Assembly (NCBI GenBank): GCA_021781415.1
Contig: JAJXWW010000085.1
Span: forward strand, 80,661 to 144,660
Direction of reading: 5' to 3'
From: Planctomycetota bacterium
GTDB lineage: Bacteria; Planctomycetota; Planctomycetia; Gemmatales; Gemmataceae
Length of the DNA stretch: 64,000 nt
Part shown: in pieces, positions 1 to 9,822 of the stretch
How positions within the stretch are numbered: position 1 is the stretch's first letter
Layout of the letters: each line of letters opens with the position of its first letter
Position numbers and translations under genes: made by a program
The notes under the pieces: model-generated
What the model was told of the DNA's origin: nothing
Database searches by the model: none
The model's input: the letters and a program-made list of their open reading frames with translations, nothing else

Positions 1-1
1 C

Positions 2-313
2 ACCGGGCGCGTTCAGCCGGCTGCCTTTCATGCCCGCGTCAACTACGAGGCCAACGACATTGTGGTCAAGGCCACGGGCGTGCGCGACCTAACCATCTGG
101 CTCGGACGCAATAGTAAGGGCGAAGACACGATTGATTTCGACAAGCCCGTTACGGTGCGTCATCCTTTTGCCCCGCTTCCCTGGCGTCAGAAGGTGACAC
201 CGCGCTTGGATGTGCTATTGGACGACCTCTACCAGCGCGGCGACAGACAGCACCTTTTTCTGGCCAAAATCACGCTGGCGGTAGGCAAACGTCCCGCCCT
301 CGGCGGACGATGA
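2..313 (+). CDS. C-terminal fragment of a protein truncated by the window edge; unknown or hydrolase-like
   Basis: Open frame from nt 2 (TGRVQPAAFHARVNYEANDIVVKATGVRDLTIWLG...) to a stop at 313; start lies outside the window. Confidence 0.5.
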   Translation, partial: TGRVQPAAFHARVNYEANDIVVKATGVRDLTIWLGRNSKGEDTIDFDKPVTVRHPFAPLPWRQKVTPRLDVLLDDLYQRGDRQHLFLAKITLAVGKRPALGGR

Positions 314-472
314 TTTTATTTCCGGCGCGCCTTCGACGTGGAGGCGCGCCGTTCTCCTGCTGCCTCAATTCGAGATGCTCACTTCTCCCAATCGCACCGA
401 ATTGAGTTGCCGACCCGCCGCGCGGCCATTACAACGTGACTGGATCAACCCACCGTAACCGGAGTTCCTACC

Positions 473-1717
473 ATGCTACGCCGACTCTCGTGTTTTTCGC
501 TTCTGTCTCTCGTCTTGGCCTCCATCCCCGCAGTTGCGGCGGAGAAGAGCGACGACTTTTTCTTCCGCAAGGGAGATCGGGTCGTTTACCTGGGAGATTC
601 GATCACCGAGCAATATCAGTACAGCTCGTATATGGAATTGTATCTGACGACACGATTCCCTCAGGGTGAGATGACGTTCATCAACGCTGGCATCGGCGGC
701 GACACGGCCACCGGCGGCGCGCGGCGCTTTGCCGATCACGTCTTGGCCGAGAAGCCAACCGCGTTGACCATCGACTTCGGCATGAACGACGGCGGCTACG
801 GCGGTTTCAATCCCGCCGCGGCCAAGAACTATATCGAGAGAACCGAGGAGATGCTCAAGGCCGCACAAAAGGCCAATGTCCGCGTCGCCCTCATCTCGCC
901 CAACGCCGTCGAGACACGTTCCAGACCAAATCTAAAACTCTACTTGGAGACGCAGCAGAAGTTTTATGCCCCTCTCAAAGAGTTGGCCGAGAAGTATAAG
1001 GTTCCATTCGTCGATCAGTACGCCGTGACGCGCAAGGTGTTGGATAAGATCGCCGCCGACAATGCCAACGTGCATCCGTTTCCCGATGGCGTTCACACCA
1101 ATGGCCCCGGCGGCCTGCTGATGGCCCATACGATCCTCACCGGATTGAAAGCGCCTGCCGTCGTCAGTGATGTCGAGATCGACGCCACCGCCAAGAAGGT
1201 CAAACCGACCGATTGCACCGTCGAAGAGTTGACCGCGAACAGCGACTGTGTGACTTTCCAGCGCAAGGACAAGGCGTTGCCGATGCCCGTGCAAAAAGAC
1301 TGGCTGCCGATTTTGCCTTACGTCAACGCCTTGAAGGATCTCAACTACTATGGCCTGAAGGTAACGGGCCTAAACGGCAACAGCAAGTACGCTCTCAGTA
1401 TCGACGGCAAGAAAGTCGGCGAGTATAGCGGCGAGCAGCTGGAAAAAGGCGTCAATCTTGGGACGCTGAACGAAGGGCCGATTTTCGAGCAGGGACAGAA
1501 AGTCTATCAGATGGTGACCGAGAAGAATAATCTGGTTCACCAGCGCTTTCGAGGCGTAGTCATGTTCAACGCCCCGGATTGGCTTGCCGACGTGGCCAAA
1601 GAGCGCAAGCCTGACGAATTGAAAAAGTTGATGAAGAAAATCGACTCGATGCAGGAACAAATCTATAAGGCGGCCCAGCCGAAGACGCATCGATTCGAGT
1701 TAAAGGCTATTCAATAA
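473..1717 (+). CDS. SGNH/GDSL-type esterase/lipase, secreted
   Basis: Signal peptide; block I GDSITEQ, GIGGDTATGG, DFGMNDGG, and DGVHTNGPGG catalytic D/H block. Confidence 0.9.
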   Translation: MLRRLSCFSLLSLVLASIPAVAAEKSDDFFFRKGDRVVYLGDSITEQYQYSSYMELYLTTRFPQGEMTFINAGIGGDTATGGARRFADHVLAEKPTALTIDFGMNDGGYGGFNPAAAKNYIERTEEMLKAAQKANVRVALISPNAVETRSRPNLKLYLETQQKFYAPLKELAEKYKVPFVDQYAVTRKVLDKIAADNANVHPFPDGVHTNGPGGLLMAHTILTGLKAPAVVSDVEIDATAKKVKPTDCTVEELTANSDCVTFQRKDKALPMPVQKDWLPILPYVNALKDLNYYGLKVTGLNGNSKYALSIDGKKVGEYSGEQLEKGVNLGTLNEGPIFEQGQKVYQMVTEKNNLVHQRFRGVVMFNAPDWLADVAKERKPDELKKLMKKIDSMQEQIYKAAQPKTHRFELKAIQ

Positions 1718-1870
1718 AGTCGATTCGCGCCGTCTCCATCCACCCGCGGGTGGGTGAGAGATCGAGAACGGCAGGTCAACTTTCTCCAAGGTTCGCCGCG
1801 AAGCCAAGCGCGAGACCGACTCGCTCCGCTTCGCGGCGAACCGCATTTTTGTGGACGCGATTGAATCGAT

Positions 1871-3292
1871 CTATTTACTCCGTTTGTCCTCTTTCCGCTT
1901 CTCGTACTGCTTCAAACTGTCGGCGACTAAACCGCGCTCGATAAGCTCGCGTTCGGGTACCGCACCCAGATCGTTCGTCTCTTTCATCCAGCGGTCGAGG
2001 GCGGCGCGCAGTTCGATGAGCTTCTCTTTATGTTTTGGATCGTCGGCGAGATTCTTGACTTCATCGGGGTCGGCGTCCAAGTCGTACAGTTCCTCGCGCG
2101 GTTTGGTTGCGGCGAAGAAAGCGTCCTGGACGGCGTTGAGCTTGCCCTCGGCGTGTAACTTGCGCCATACCTGCATCGTTGGCATCAACTCCATGTAGGC
2201 GATGCGCTGGGCGCGCGACCATTCCGGGTGGAAATTGCGAACGTACTGATAGTGCTTGTCGCGCACGGCGCGGATGCGGTCGGGCGTTTCGTCCATGCGG
2301 TCGCGCGCGGCAAAGATGTATTTGCGCTCGGCGGCCTTCTTGGGGCCGAGAACGACTTGCCCTTGCAACTCCTTCGGCACGTCGGCACCGGCCAGCGCTA
2401 GGGCAGTCGGTGCGAAATCGAGGAAGCAGACGAGATCGTCGCGCACCGTACCGGGTTTGATGTGGCCCGGCCAACGAACGAGCAGCGGTACATGGATGCC
2501 CCGATCGTAAACCCATCGCTTGCCGCGCGGGAGACCGCGGCCGTGATCGCCCGTCAAAAGTACGATCGTGTTGTCGGCCACGCCGGCCTTGTCGAGTGCA
2601 TCGAGGACGACGCCGACCTGATAATCGACGGCTGTAACCAACTCATAATAGTTGGCGAGATCGCGGCGAACCTCCGGCGTATCGGGATAGTATGCGGGCA
2701 GTTTCATCTTCGCGGGATCGCGGCGCTCCGAAGGTTTCAGGCGTTCGGTGTTCTTGGCAAAGCGGGTAGCGGGGGCACGGATTTGGCTCTCGTGGCTGGT
2801 AAAGATGTTGTAGAAGCCGAAGAAAGGCTGTTTGGGGATCTCCTTCGTCCAATCCGCGGTGATGTCGAAGGCTTTAGGCGGCAGAGCGAAATTGAAATCG
2901 GTTTTACCGTAGGGCGTCTTCGTCGGCCAAGCGATGGTATAGCCGGCTTTCTTGAGATAGTCGGTGAACAGAGGGGGCGGCTTGAGCAACGTCGAACGCA
3001 TGTGGTGCGTGCCGATGCTCGTGGGATAGCGCCCGGTGATGAGGCCGGAGCGGCTGGGAGCGCACACGGGGGCGTGCGTGAAACAGCGGGTGAAGCGCGC
3101 GCCTTGAGCGGCGAGGCGATCCATGTTCGGCGTCACCGCATTGGCATCGCCGTAACAGCCGAGTTCCGGTCCCATATCCTCGCCGACGATCAAAACGATA
3201 TTCGGCGGTGTCCGCGGCGCGCCCTCGGCGCGCCCAGAAAGCCAAGGAACGAGAAGTGACAACGCCACGAGTCCGCAGCGCGCGAGTAGCAT
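1871..3292 (-). CDS. Sulfatase (arylsulfatase family), secreted
   Basis: PNIVLIVGEDMGPELGCYGD, CAPSRSGLITGRYPTSIGTH (sulfatase signature C-x-P-S-R), LTGDHGRGLPRGKRWVYDRGIHVPLLVRWPG. Start assigned to the internal Met before the signal peptide. Confidence 0.93.
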   Translation of the reverse strand: MLLARCGLVALSLLVPWLSGRAEGAPRTPPNIVLIVGEDMGPELGCYGDANAVTPNMDRLAAQGARFTRCFTHAPVCAPSRSGLITGRYPTSIGTHHMRSTLLKPPPLFTDYLKKAGYTIAWPTKTPYGKTDFNFALPPKAFDITADWTKEIPKQPFFGFYNIFTSHESQIRAPATRFAKNTERLKPSERRDPAKMKLPAYYPDTPEVRRDLANYYELVTAVDYQVGVVLDALDKAGVADNTIVLLTGDHGRGLPRGKRWVYDRGIHVPLLVRWPGHIKPGTVRDDLVCFLDFAPTALALAGADVPKELQGQVVLGPKKAAERKYIFAARDRMDETPDRIRAVRDKHYQYVRNFHPEWSRAQRIAYMELMPTMQVWRKLHAEGKLNAVQDAFFAATKPREELYDLDADPDEVKNLADDPKHKEKLIELRAALDRWMKETNDLGAVPERELIERGLVADSLKQYEKRKEDKRSK

Positions 3293-3472
3293 GAATGATT
3301 CCTCGATCGAGTTTGAGTTAAACCGTTGAGAATACGAACGCCGCCAAGGTTCGCGTTCGGCACGGTTGGATTGTTCGAGCAATCCATGATGGATCTTTCT
3401 GTTGGGAACGACAAGGTCGTTCGTCTACTTTTCGGACGGCACGATTTTTTGCGAAAGCGAAGGTATCTCTCC

Positions 3473-3970
3473 ATGCTTTGTCTCAGTAAGGCGTTTACGC
3501 TCTCGCATGGGCTTGGGCTGGCGTTGATTGCCGTCGCCGCGGGGCTAACGGTCTGGGCCTTTCCCGGCACGGATGATACCGGTGCGTGCGCATCCAAGGT
3601 CCAAGAATGGTCGATGGCAGACATGCTGTCGCACTTGAAAGAGTCCGGCGTGGAGCTTCGAGTCGTCTCCACTCGGAAGGACGGCCGAATCGAGCAATCC
3701 GCGTTCTTGACCTCCACGGATCGAAGTTGGCACGAACTCAATCTCCTTCCAAAATCGTCCCAGCGGATGGATCTTTGGAATAACACGCTCTATTGCGAAC
3801 GCTGCCCAAGGGATGCGGACTTGAGCGTTCAAGCCGAACTCTGGGGCGAGAGTTGTTTGATCGTGGAGCCGTTCGTATTCTTTGGCGATCAAAACCTTTT
3901 GCAGCGCGTTCGTTCCGCCCTCGAAGGCCCCCTCGCCTCCGGCATCCGATCGATGGAATCTTCCCCGTAG
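3473..3970 (+). CDS. Hypothetical protein with N-terminal hydrophobic segment
   Basis: ORF with signal-anchor-like N-terminus (LGLALIAVAAGLTVWAF); no family recognised. Confidence 0.45.
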   Translation: MLCLSKAFTLSHGLGLALIAVAAGLTVWAFPGTDDTGACASKVQEWSMADMLSHLKESGVELRVVSTRKDGRIEQSAFLTSTDRSWHELNLLPKSSQRMDLWNNTLYCERCPRDADLSVQAELWGESCLIVEPFVFFGDQNLLQRVRSALEGPLASGIRSMESSP

Positions 3971-4058
3971 TCCGAATCCGCCTGAATTGCCCCACTGCCC
4001 CGCGCCGATAGATGCAAGGGGGACATTCCGTCCAGCGACGTGGGAAGCGAGGCAGTGA

Positions 4059-5237
4059 ATGGGATTTTTCTCCGGGCGCGTCACCTTCGGCCGGTATCGG
4101 GTCCAAGGTCCGTCTCCGGGCATGTTCGGGCCGGAGCATCTACAACGCCTCCAGACGCACGCCATCGGCAAACAGAAAGTCGTTTCCGCCGACGGCGTGG
4201 AATGCGGCTGGACGGCGGGAGATCACCTGCTCGATACCTCGTTCGATCTCGAAAAAAACATCGTCAACGACGCACTTCATTTTTGTCTGCGCGTCGATAC
4301 CATGCGTCTCCCAGGCGATCTTTTGCGCGCTTATGCGCAGATCGAACTGCAAGGATTGGCCGCGAACAACTCCAGTGGAATTCCTAGCGCCAAGCAAAAA
4401 CGCGAAGCGCGCGAATTGGCGCGCGAGAAACTGGAAGAAGAAGCGCGCGACGGTCGGTTTATCAAGCGCAAAGTCTTTCCGATCCTGTGGGACGCCCCGT
4501 CGAACGAACTGCTCGTTGGCAGCACTTCGGCGACGGCGCTCGATCGGCTGCATCAGTTGTTCGAGGACACATTCGGCTGCGGGTTCGAGCCGTTGGGCGC
4601 GGGACAACAAGCGTTTCGCCTTGCCGAGCCGCGACAGCAGACGCGCGGAGTCGATGATGCGACTCCTGCCTCGTTCGTGCCTGGGTCGTCGCCGTCCGAG
4701 GTAGCGTGGATTGTCGATGAGCACAGCCGCGACTTTTTGGGCAACGAGTATCTTCTTTGGTTGTGGTACATGCTCGATTCCGAGTCGGACACGCTCGCAC
4801 TCAGCGACGGCAGCGAAGCCGCTCTGATGTTGACGCGGACGCTCACGTTGGAATGCCCGCGCGGACAGACCGGACGCCAGAGCATCAGTAGCGACGGCCC
4901 GACGCGCTTGCCGGAGGCGCGGCGAGCCATTCAATCGGGGAAATTGCCTCGCAAAGTCGGCCTTATCATCGTTCGGCACGATGCCCAATACGAACTGACA
5001 CTGCAAGCCGAGTCGTTGGCCGTGAGCGGAGCGAAGCTGCCCGCGCCGGAAGCGAGCGAGGAACGCGCGCGCTTGGAGGAGCGCGTCGTGCAAGTGCGCC
5101 ATCTTCTGGAGACACTCGATTTGCTGTACGACGCCTTTACCGCCAAACGGGCTAGCGATCAGTGGTCGAAAGAATTGGCGAAGATGCAGAAATGGCTGAC
5201 GCGCGAGGAACGCGGGCGCGTGTCCGCAGTGGGGTAA
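4059..5237 (+). CDS. RdgC-like protein (recombination-associated family, divergent)
   Basis: GWTAGDHLLD, LRVDTMRLPGDLLRAY, KQKREARELAREKLEEEARDGRFIKRKVFPILWDAPSNELLVGSTSATALDRLHQLFEDTFG resembles the RdgC layout. Confidence 0.55.
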   Translation: MGFFSGRVTFGRYRVQGPSPGMFGPEHLQRLQTHAIGKQKVVSADGVECGWTAGDHLLDTSFDLEKNIVNDALHFCLRVDTMRLPGDLLRAYAQIELQGLAANNSSGIPSAKQKREARELAREKLEEEARDGRFIKRKVFPILWDAPSNELLVGSTSATALDRLHQLFEDTFGCGFEPLGAGQQAFRLAEPRQQTRGVDDATPASFVPGSSPSEVAWIVDEHSRDFLGNEYLLWLWYMLDSESDTLALSDGSEAALMLTRTLTLECPRGQTGRQSISSDGPTRLPEARRAIQSGKLPRKVGLIIVRHDAQYELTLQAESLAVSGAKLPAPEASEERARLEERVVQVRHLLETLDLLYDAFTAKRASDQWSKELAKMQKWLTREERGRVSAVG

Positions 5238-5452
5238 GGCCGCGAGAGAGGGGCAAAGCGGAGACGATTCGCTCGAGAGATTTCCCTGGTTGGATCCTCG
5301 GGATGCGTTCTCGACGGAAACGATCTTGTCAAAAACACGTCGATGAGGCTAAGCTAGACCGCATTCGAGCGACCTCGACCGCCGATCCGGGCGCGATCTC
5401 GGCCACGAGGCTCTCTCCCCAACGGAAAGTCTTAAGCCAGGAAGGTGAAGCC

Positions 5453-5722
5453 ATGCAGGACCGCGCGTTTATTCGTCGCACACTCATCGAGTTATTGGAA
5501 GCCGACACGGGCGAAAATCACAGCGATCTGGATGAATCCGTCAATCTGCGCGAGGGACTCGGTCTCGATTCGGTCGATGTCGTCAGCATCGTTTCGCAAA
5601 TCGAACGCCGTTTTCACATTCGCTTGACGCATCAAGAATTGGAGAAGCTCGTCGCCGTATCCGACGTTCTGGATTTGCTGGAAGCGAAGTTGAACGACAC
5701 CTCGTCAAAGTCCGCCGCCTAA
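5453..5722 (+). CDS. Acyl carrier protein
   Basis: GLGLDSVDVVSIVSQIERRF: Ser phosphopantetheinylation motif DSxD; 89 aa. Confidence 0.9.
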   Translation: MQDRAFIRRTLIELLEADTGENHSDLDESVNLREGLGLDSVDVVSIVSQIERRFHIRLTHQELEKLVAVSDVLDLLEAKLNDTSSKSAA

Positions 5723-5730
5723 ATTCGGAT

Positions 5731-5778
5731 GTCCGGGCAACCATGAATCGAATCCCTTCGATTCATGGTTGCCCGGAC
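5731..5778. terminator. Perfect inverted repeat, candidate bidirectional terminator
   Basis: 22-nt arm GTCCGGGCAACCATGAATCGAA, 4-nt loop TCCC, perfect 22-nt complementary arm, between convergent genes. Confidence 0.75.
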
Positions 5779-5784
5779 AGTCCC

Positions 5785-7044
5785 TCATGCCGCTCGCCGA
5801 GCCACCATCTCCGGTCCCGGCAGACGAATCACTTTCGATAGCTTCGTAATCGCATCGAGCAGTCCGGCAATCGATTCGGTGAGATGGTTGGCGTTGACCT
5901 GGATGCGCAGCACGCCGGCATGATACGGCACTGCGGGGAACGTCACCGATTGGACGTAGAAGCCCTGCTCGAAGAGGTAGTTGCCTCCGTTGAGCGTGTC
6001 TTCCTCGTCGCCGACCAGAACCGACAAGATTGGCGTTTGACCTCCCAAAACGACGAGATCCCGGTCGATCAATCCCTTGCTCAGTTGCCGAATGTTTCGA
6101 TGCAAACGGGCCGAGAGCAGTTCGTATTCCGCCGAATTGAGAATGTCGCAAACGGTGCAAATCGCTTCGAGATAGCACGGAGCCACGGGACCACCGAAGA
6201 TGTAGGTGTTGGAACGCATCTTCAACAATCGCTTCATCTCGTGGGTGCAGCCGATGAAGCCGCCCATGCAGGAAAAGCCCTTCGACAACGAACCGATAAC
6301 CAGCGCGTTGTCGTAATCGCCCAGAGCGTCCAAGACGGTACCGCGTCCTTGCCTGCCCATGACGCCGGTTCCGTGCGCGTCATCGACGTAGAGGATGGCT
6401 CGGCGTTGCAAGCAGACGCGATTCAGTTGCTCTAAGGGAGGCAACTCTCCGCTCATGCTGTAGACGCCGTCGATGGCGACCACGGCACAACGATAGTCGC
6501 CCGCTTCGTCGAGAACCTTGGCCAACGCTTCGGGATCGCAGTGCGAAAACGAGAACAGGCGCGTGCCGTTGGCCTTGGCGATTTTGGCCCCTTCCTGAAT
6601 CGAGTTGTGCGCTTGCTCGTCGACGATCAGTACGTCTTGGCGACCGACCAAGCCAGGAATGGCCCCCATGTTGGCGAGCGTGACGGACGGATAAATTAAC
6701 GTCGCCTCGGTTCCCAGCCACTCCGCCAATTTATCTTCGGCATCAATGTTGGCTTGAACGCTTGAGAACGCGCGCGACGCGCCGTTGTGCGATCCCCAAC
6801 GTCGGATGCCTCGATGGAGCGCGTCCAGAACGCGCGGATCCTGATCCAATCCCAGGAAACTATCGGAGCCGAAGTTGACGACTTTTTTGCCGCCCACTTC
6901 GATGACTCGATGCGGATCCATGCGTTCGACGACCATGTCTTTCATGTGCGTCGTGGGGAAGAGTTCGGCGAAATGTTCGATGAAGCGAATCAAGCCGTTC
7001 TGGCGTAGGGCGTTGGCCAGGTGCTGCATCGGGGAGACAATCAT
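5785..7044 (-). CDS. PLP-dependent alpha-oxoamine synthase family (AONS/KBL/SPT-like) aminotransferase class I/II
   Basis: GSHNGASRAFSS, YVDDAHGTGVMGRQGRGT, GSLSKGFSCMGGFIGC (PLP lysine). Confidence 0.88.
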   Translation of the reverse strand: MIVSPMQHLANALRQNGLIRFIEHFAELFPTTHMKDMVVERMDPHRVIEVGGKKVVNFGSDSFLGLDQDPRVLDALHRGIRRWGSHNGASRAFSSVQANIDAEDKLAEWLGTEATLIYPSVTLANMGAIPGLVGRQDVLIVDEQAHNSIQEGAKIAKANGTRLFSFSHCDPEALAKVLDEAGDYRCAVVAIDGVYSMSGELPPLEQLNRVCLQRRAILYVDDAHGTGVMGRQGRGTVLDALGDYDNALVIGSLSKGFSCMGGFIGCTHEMKRLLKMRSNTYIFGGPVAPCYLEAICTVCDILNSAEYELLSARLHRNIRQLSKGLIDRDLVVLGGQTPILSVLVGDEEDTLNGGNYLFEQGFYVQSVTFPAVPYHAGVLRIQVNANHLTESIAGLLDAITKLSKVIRLPGPEMVARRAA

Positions 7045-7402
7045 ACGGACCTTCTTTTCCTCATGGGTCGAGCTGGAAAGCCCGACGGAGCATGTGAGGT
7101 CGGGATCAATCGCCCGACTCGCCTTCGCGCGATGGTGTACGGCAGGGTTGCGGGCACATCAAACCAAAAATGATGAGCGTGAGCAAGCGGAATCGGCTGC
7201 ATTCGGGCAAACCCGAATCCCCCTTGCTTCCCAGGCTTGCCGCGCCAGACGAACCCTCGTTTATCATCGGATCGATGCAATGAGTCCGTTGAGCTTTTTT
7301 GTAAAAGAACGCTCCTTTTACCCGACCGTCGAGAATGGAAGTCGCTTTGTCAGCGAAAGCGCGAAGCGGCTGAGGCAAGAGGAGATCTTCCTGTACCTCG
7401 AC

Positions 7403-8461
7403 TCAACAAGAAACAGCTAATCCCTCATGCACGATGCGAGCCTGGCAGGCGTCTTCGGGGCGTCCGGCGCGGCGGAGTTCGTCGCGCAGTCGTTCGCGCA
7501 GATACTCTTCCAAGCGTGCGATGCCCTCGTCGCTTCGCGCGGGATCGCGATGCCCCACATGGAGTTCGCGTACTCCAGCGGCGACGGCGGTGGCCGCGCA
7601 GGCTTCGATGGTGCTGTGTCCCCAACCCTGGCGTGGCATGGCTGGACTACTTCCGATCGGCTCGCGCCCTTCGTATTCGGCGAGCGTGTATTGTCCTTCG
7701 GTGTACAGCACGTCCGCTCCGCGAGCGAAGGCCACCAGTCCGGCATCGGGAGATTCGATTTGCTCGTGATCGGTGGCGAATACAAAGGCTCGTCCGGCGT
7801 TTTCCAAACGATAGGCCAAACAGCCGCCCGGATGGGTCAGCGGGTGCGTGCGAATGTGCGTGGAGCCGATGGAAAAGGAACTGCCCGGTTCGATGGGTCG
7901 AAACTCCTCGATCGCTTTCATTTGCTCGTAGGTGGGTGGAAAATAGTGACGGCTCATGCGCGATTGCGGATCGAACAGGACGCCGAGTTGATGGATTAGG
8001 CTCGGCGATCCCCATAGAGTAAAACGATTATTCACATCGTAATAGGGGGAGAAATACGGCGTGCCGCAGATGTGATCGAGATGGGGATGCGTGACCAGGA
8101 CGTGGGCGCTGCGCTGCGGGCCGGACGGTTTGTCGCGCCAGCGTTCGGCGAGAGAGACGCCGAGTTCGCGGAGTCCACTGCCGCAATCGAGAATGAGCAG
8201 CGCATCCGGCGTTTGCACTTCGACGCAAGTGGTGTTGCCACCGTAGCCGCTGCGAAGGTGAAACGGCAATTCGTCCTCGATTCGACGGCGGACGTTCGCT
8301 TCCAACTCAGGCCCCGGAAGTAGATCGGCCAAGCGACCGCGTTCGATGAGTTGTTTGACGGCTGCAACGAGCCTCTGGGTAATCTCGGTAGGCCGCAACG
8401 GAGCGGTCAGGGTTCCCGTTACTCCCCAATAGACGATGGAAAAGACAGTTTCTGTCGGCAT
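7403..8461 (-). CDS. MBL-fold metallo-hydrolase
   Basis: VLVTHPHLDHICGTPYF (HxHxDH variant), LILDCGSGLRELG, FATDHEQ, HVGHRDP. Confidence 0.85.
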   Translation of the reverse strand: MPTETVFSIVYWGVTGTLTAPLRPTEITQRLVAAVKQLIERGRLADLLPGPELEANVRRRIEDELPFHLRSGYGGNTTCVEVQTPDALLILDCGSGLRELGVSLAERWRDKPSGPQRSAHVLVTHPHLDHICGTPYFSPYYDVNNRFTLWGSPSLIHQLGVLFDPQSRMSRHYFPPTYEQMKAIEEFRPIEPGSSFSIGSTHIRTHPLTHPGGCLAYRLENAGRAFVFATDHEQIESPDAGLVAFARGADVLYTEGQYTLAEYEGREPIGSSPAMPRQGWGHSTIEACAATAVAAGVRELHVGHRDPARSDEGIARLEEYLRERLRDELRRAGRPEDACQARIVHEGLAVSC

Positions 8462-8618
8462 GACGACCTTCCTCGGCCTTTGGCTCCACCTTCCCCCCTA
8501 TGTTACACATAGCCCGCCGTTCGCGTCCGCGCCATCCAGCCGCGATGGGACAAGAGCCGGTGTTCCAGGTGTATCCATCGGACGATTTACCGAGAGCAAC
8601 GAAGCGAGATCGAGCCAT

Positions 8619-8966
8619 TCAGTTGTCCGACGGCGGACGGTCGATGATGCCCCGAGGCGGCGGCTGCGGATCGTCGGTGAAATTAAAATTCGGATCGACG
8701 GGTTGCGCGGGATGGGAAGAATGACGGTGCCGCCTTTCCCATTCCTCATGCGCGCGAGCGAACTCCACCATCCGCTGCCTAGCTCTCAGCGAACGATAGC
8801 TCCACCAACGAACGAGGTTGTAGACCATCAACGCCAACATCAGCCAGACGCCCGGAAAGCTAAAGCGGCCGAGATGGATTTGAAATCGTTCGCCGCCGAG
8901 CAGATACTCGTAAGCAAACAAGACCACGGCGCAAATCAACCAGAATAATGCCAAAAAGAGGTTCAT
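8619..8966 (-). CDS. Small membrane protein, hypothetical
   Basis: Two hydrophobic segments (LFLALFWLICAVVLFAYEYLL; FPGVWLMLALMVYNLV). Confidence 0.6.
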   Translation of the reverse strand: MNLFLALFWLICAVVLFAYEYLLGGERFQIHLGRFSFPGVWLMLALMVYNLVRWWSYRSLRARQRMVEFARAHEEWERRHRHSSHPAQPVDPNFNFTDDPQPPPRGIIDRPPSDN

Positions 8967-9086
8967 GCTCTTATTGTCTCCCTCCGCGATGCCAATGACA
9001 ACGGGGTTTTCTCTTGGTGTCCAAGCGCCGCTTCTCGTACTATGTTCTCAGTCTGATTTTTTCGTTTCTCGCACGAGGTGCTTCTC

Positions 9087-9815
9087 ATGCCGTCTCCCGT
9101 CGTTTCCACCGCCGATTTGGATCTGCTCCGCCGCTACGACACGCCGACGGTGTGCAACGTGGTGGAACTGTTCGACCTCTATCCGCGCACCGACGGTTAC
9201 ATGGATCGCCGCATTCAAGCGTGCTATCCGAAGCTGCCGCCGATGGTCGGATTCGCCAGCACGGCTACCTTTCGCGCCGCCGATGCTCCGCGCTCCGGGG
9301 GAGCGTATTCCGGCCTCGTCGAACAAGTCGAATCGTTCGCTCGCGGCGCGCATCCGCCCATCGTCGTCTTTCAAGATCTCGACAATCCCGTCGTGGCCGC
9401 GACGTTCGGCGAGGTGATGTGCAGTACCTACAAGGCGTTTGGCGCGGTCGGGATCATCACCAGCGGCGCGGGCCGCGATCTCGATCAGGTCGAGGTGTTG
9501 CACTTTCCCGCTTTTTGCGACGGCGTCATCTGCGCCCACGGCTACTGCCACATTCCGCAAATCAACGTACCCGTCCATGTCGGAGGCATTACCGTGCATC
9601 CCGGCGATTTACTGCACGGCGATCGCAACGGCGTGACGCGCATCCCTCTGGAGATCGCTTCGGCCGTCGCCCAAGCATGCGGTGAATTGATGGCCGCCGA
9701 GTCGGTGGTTCTCGATTACCTGAAAACGGATCGACCCGATCCGAAAGGCTATGCGCGAGCGCGCAACGAGTGCCGCGACCGCATCGAAGCGCTGGCAAAG
9801 CGTCTGAAGCGATGA
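9087..9815 (+). CDS. RraA family protein (RraA / HMG aldolase-like)
   Basis: YDTPTVCNVVELFDLY, GAVGIITSGAGRDLDQV, GGITVHPGDLLHGDRNGVTRIP. Confidence 0.85.
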   Translation: MPSPVVSTADLDLLRRYDTPTVCNVVELFDLYPRTDGYMDRRIQACYPKLPPMVGFASTATFRAADAPRSGGAYSGLVEQVESFARGAHPPIVVFQDLDNPVVAATFGEVMCSTYKAFGAVGIITSGAGRDLDQVEVLHFPAFCDGVICAHGYCHIPQINVPVHVGGITVHPGDLLHGDRNGVTRIPLEIASAVAQACGELMAAESVVLDYLKTDRPDPKGYARARNECRDRIEALAKRLKR

Positions 9816-9822
9816 AGGAACG

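Noticed and set aside
1740-1753. CCACCCGCGGGTGG palindrome between convergent genes
   Set aside because: Too short and without a loop to call a terminator or operator confidently.
4140-5102. 320-aa ORF antisense to the RdgC-like gene
   Set aside because: Shadow ORF; the plus-strand frame has recognisable motifs.
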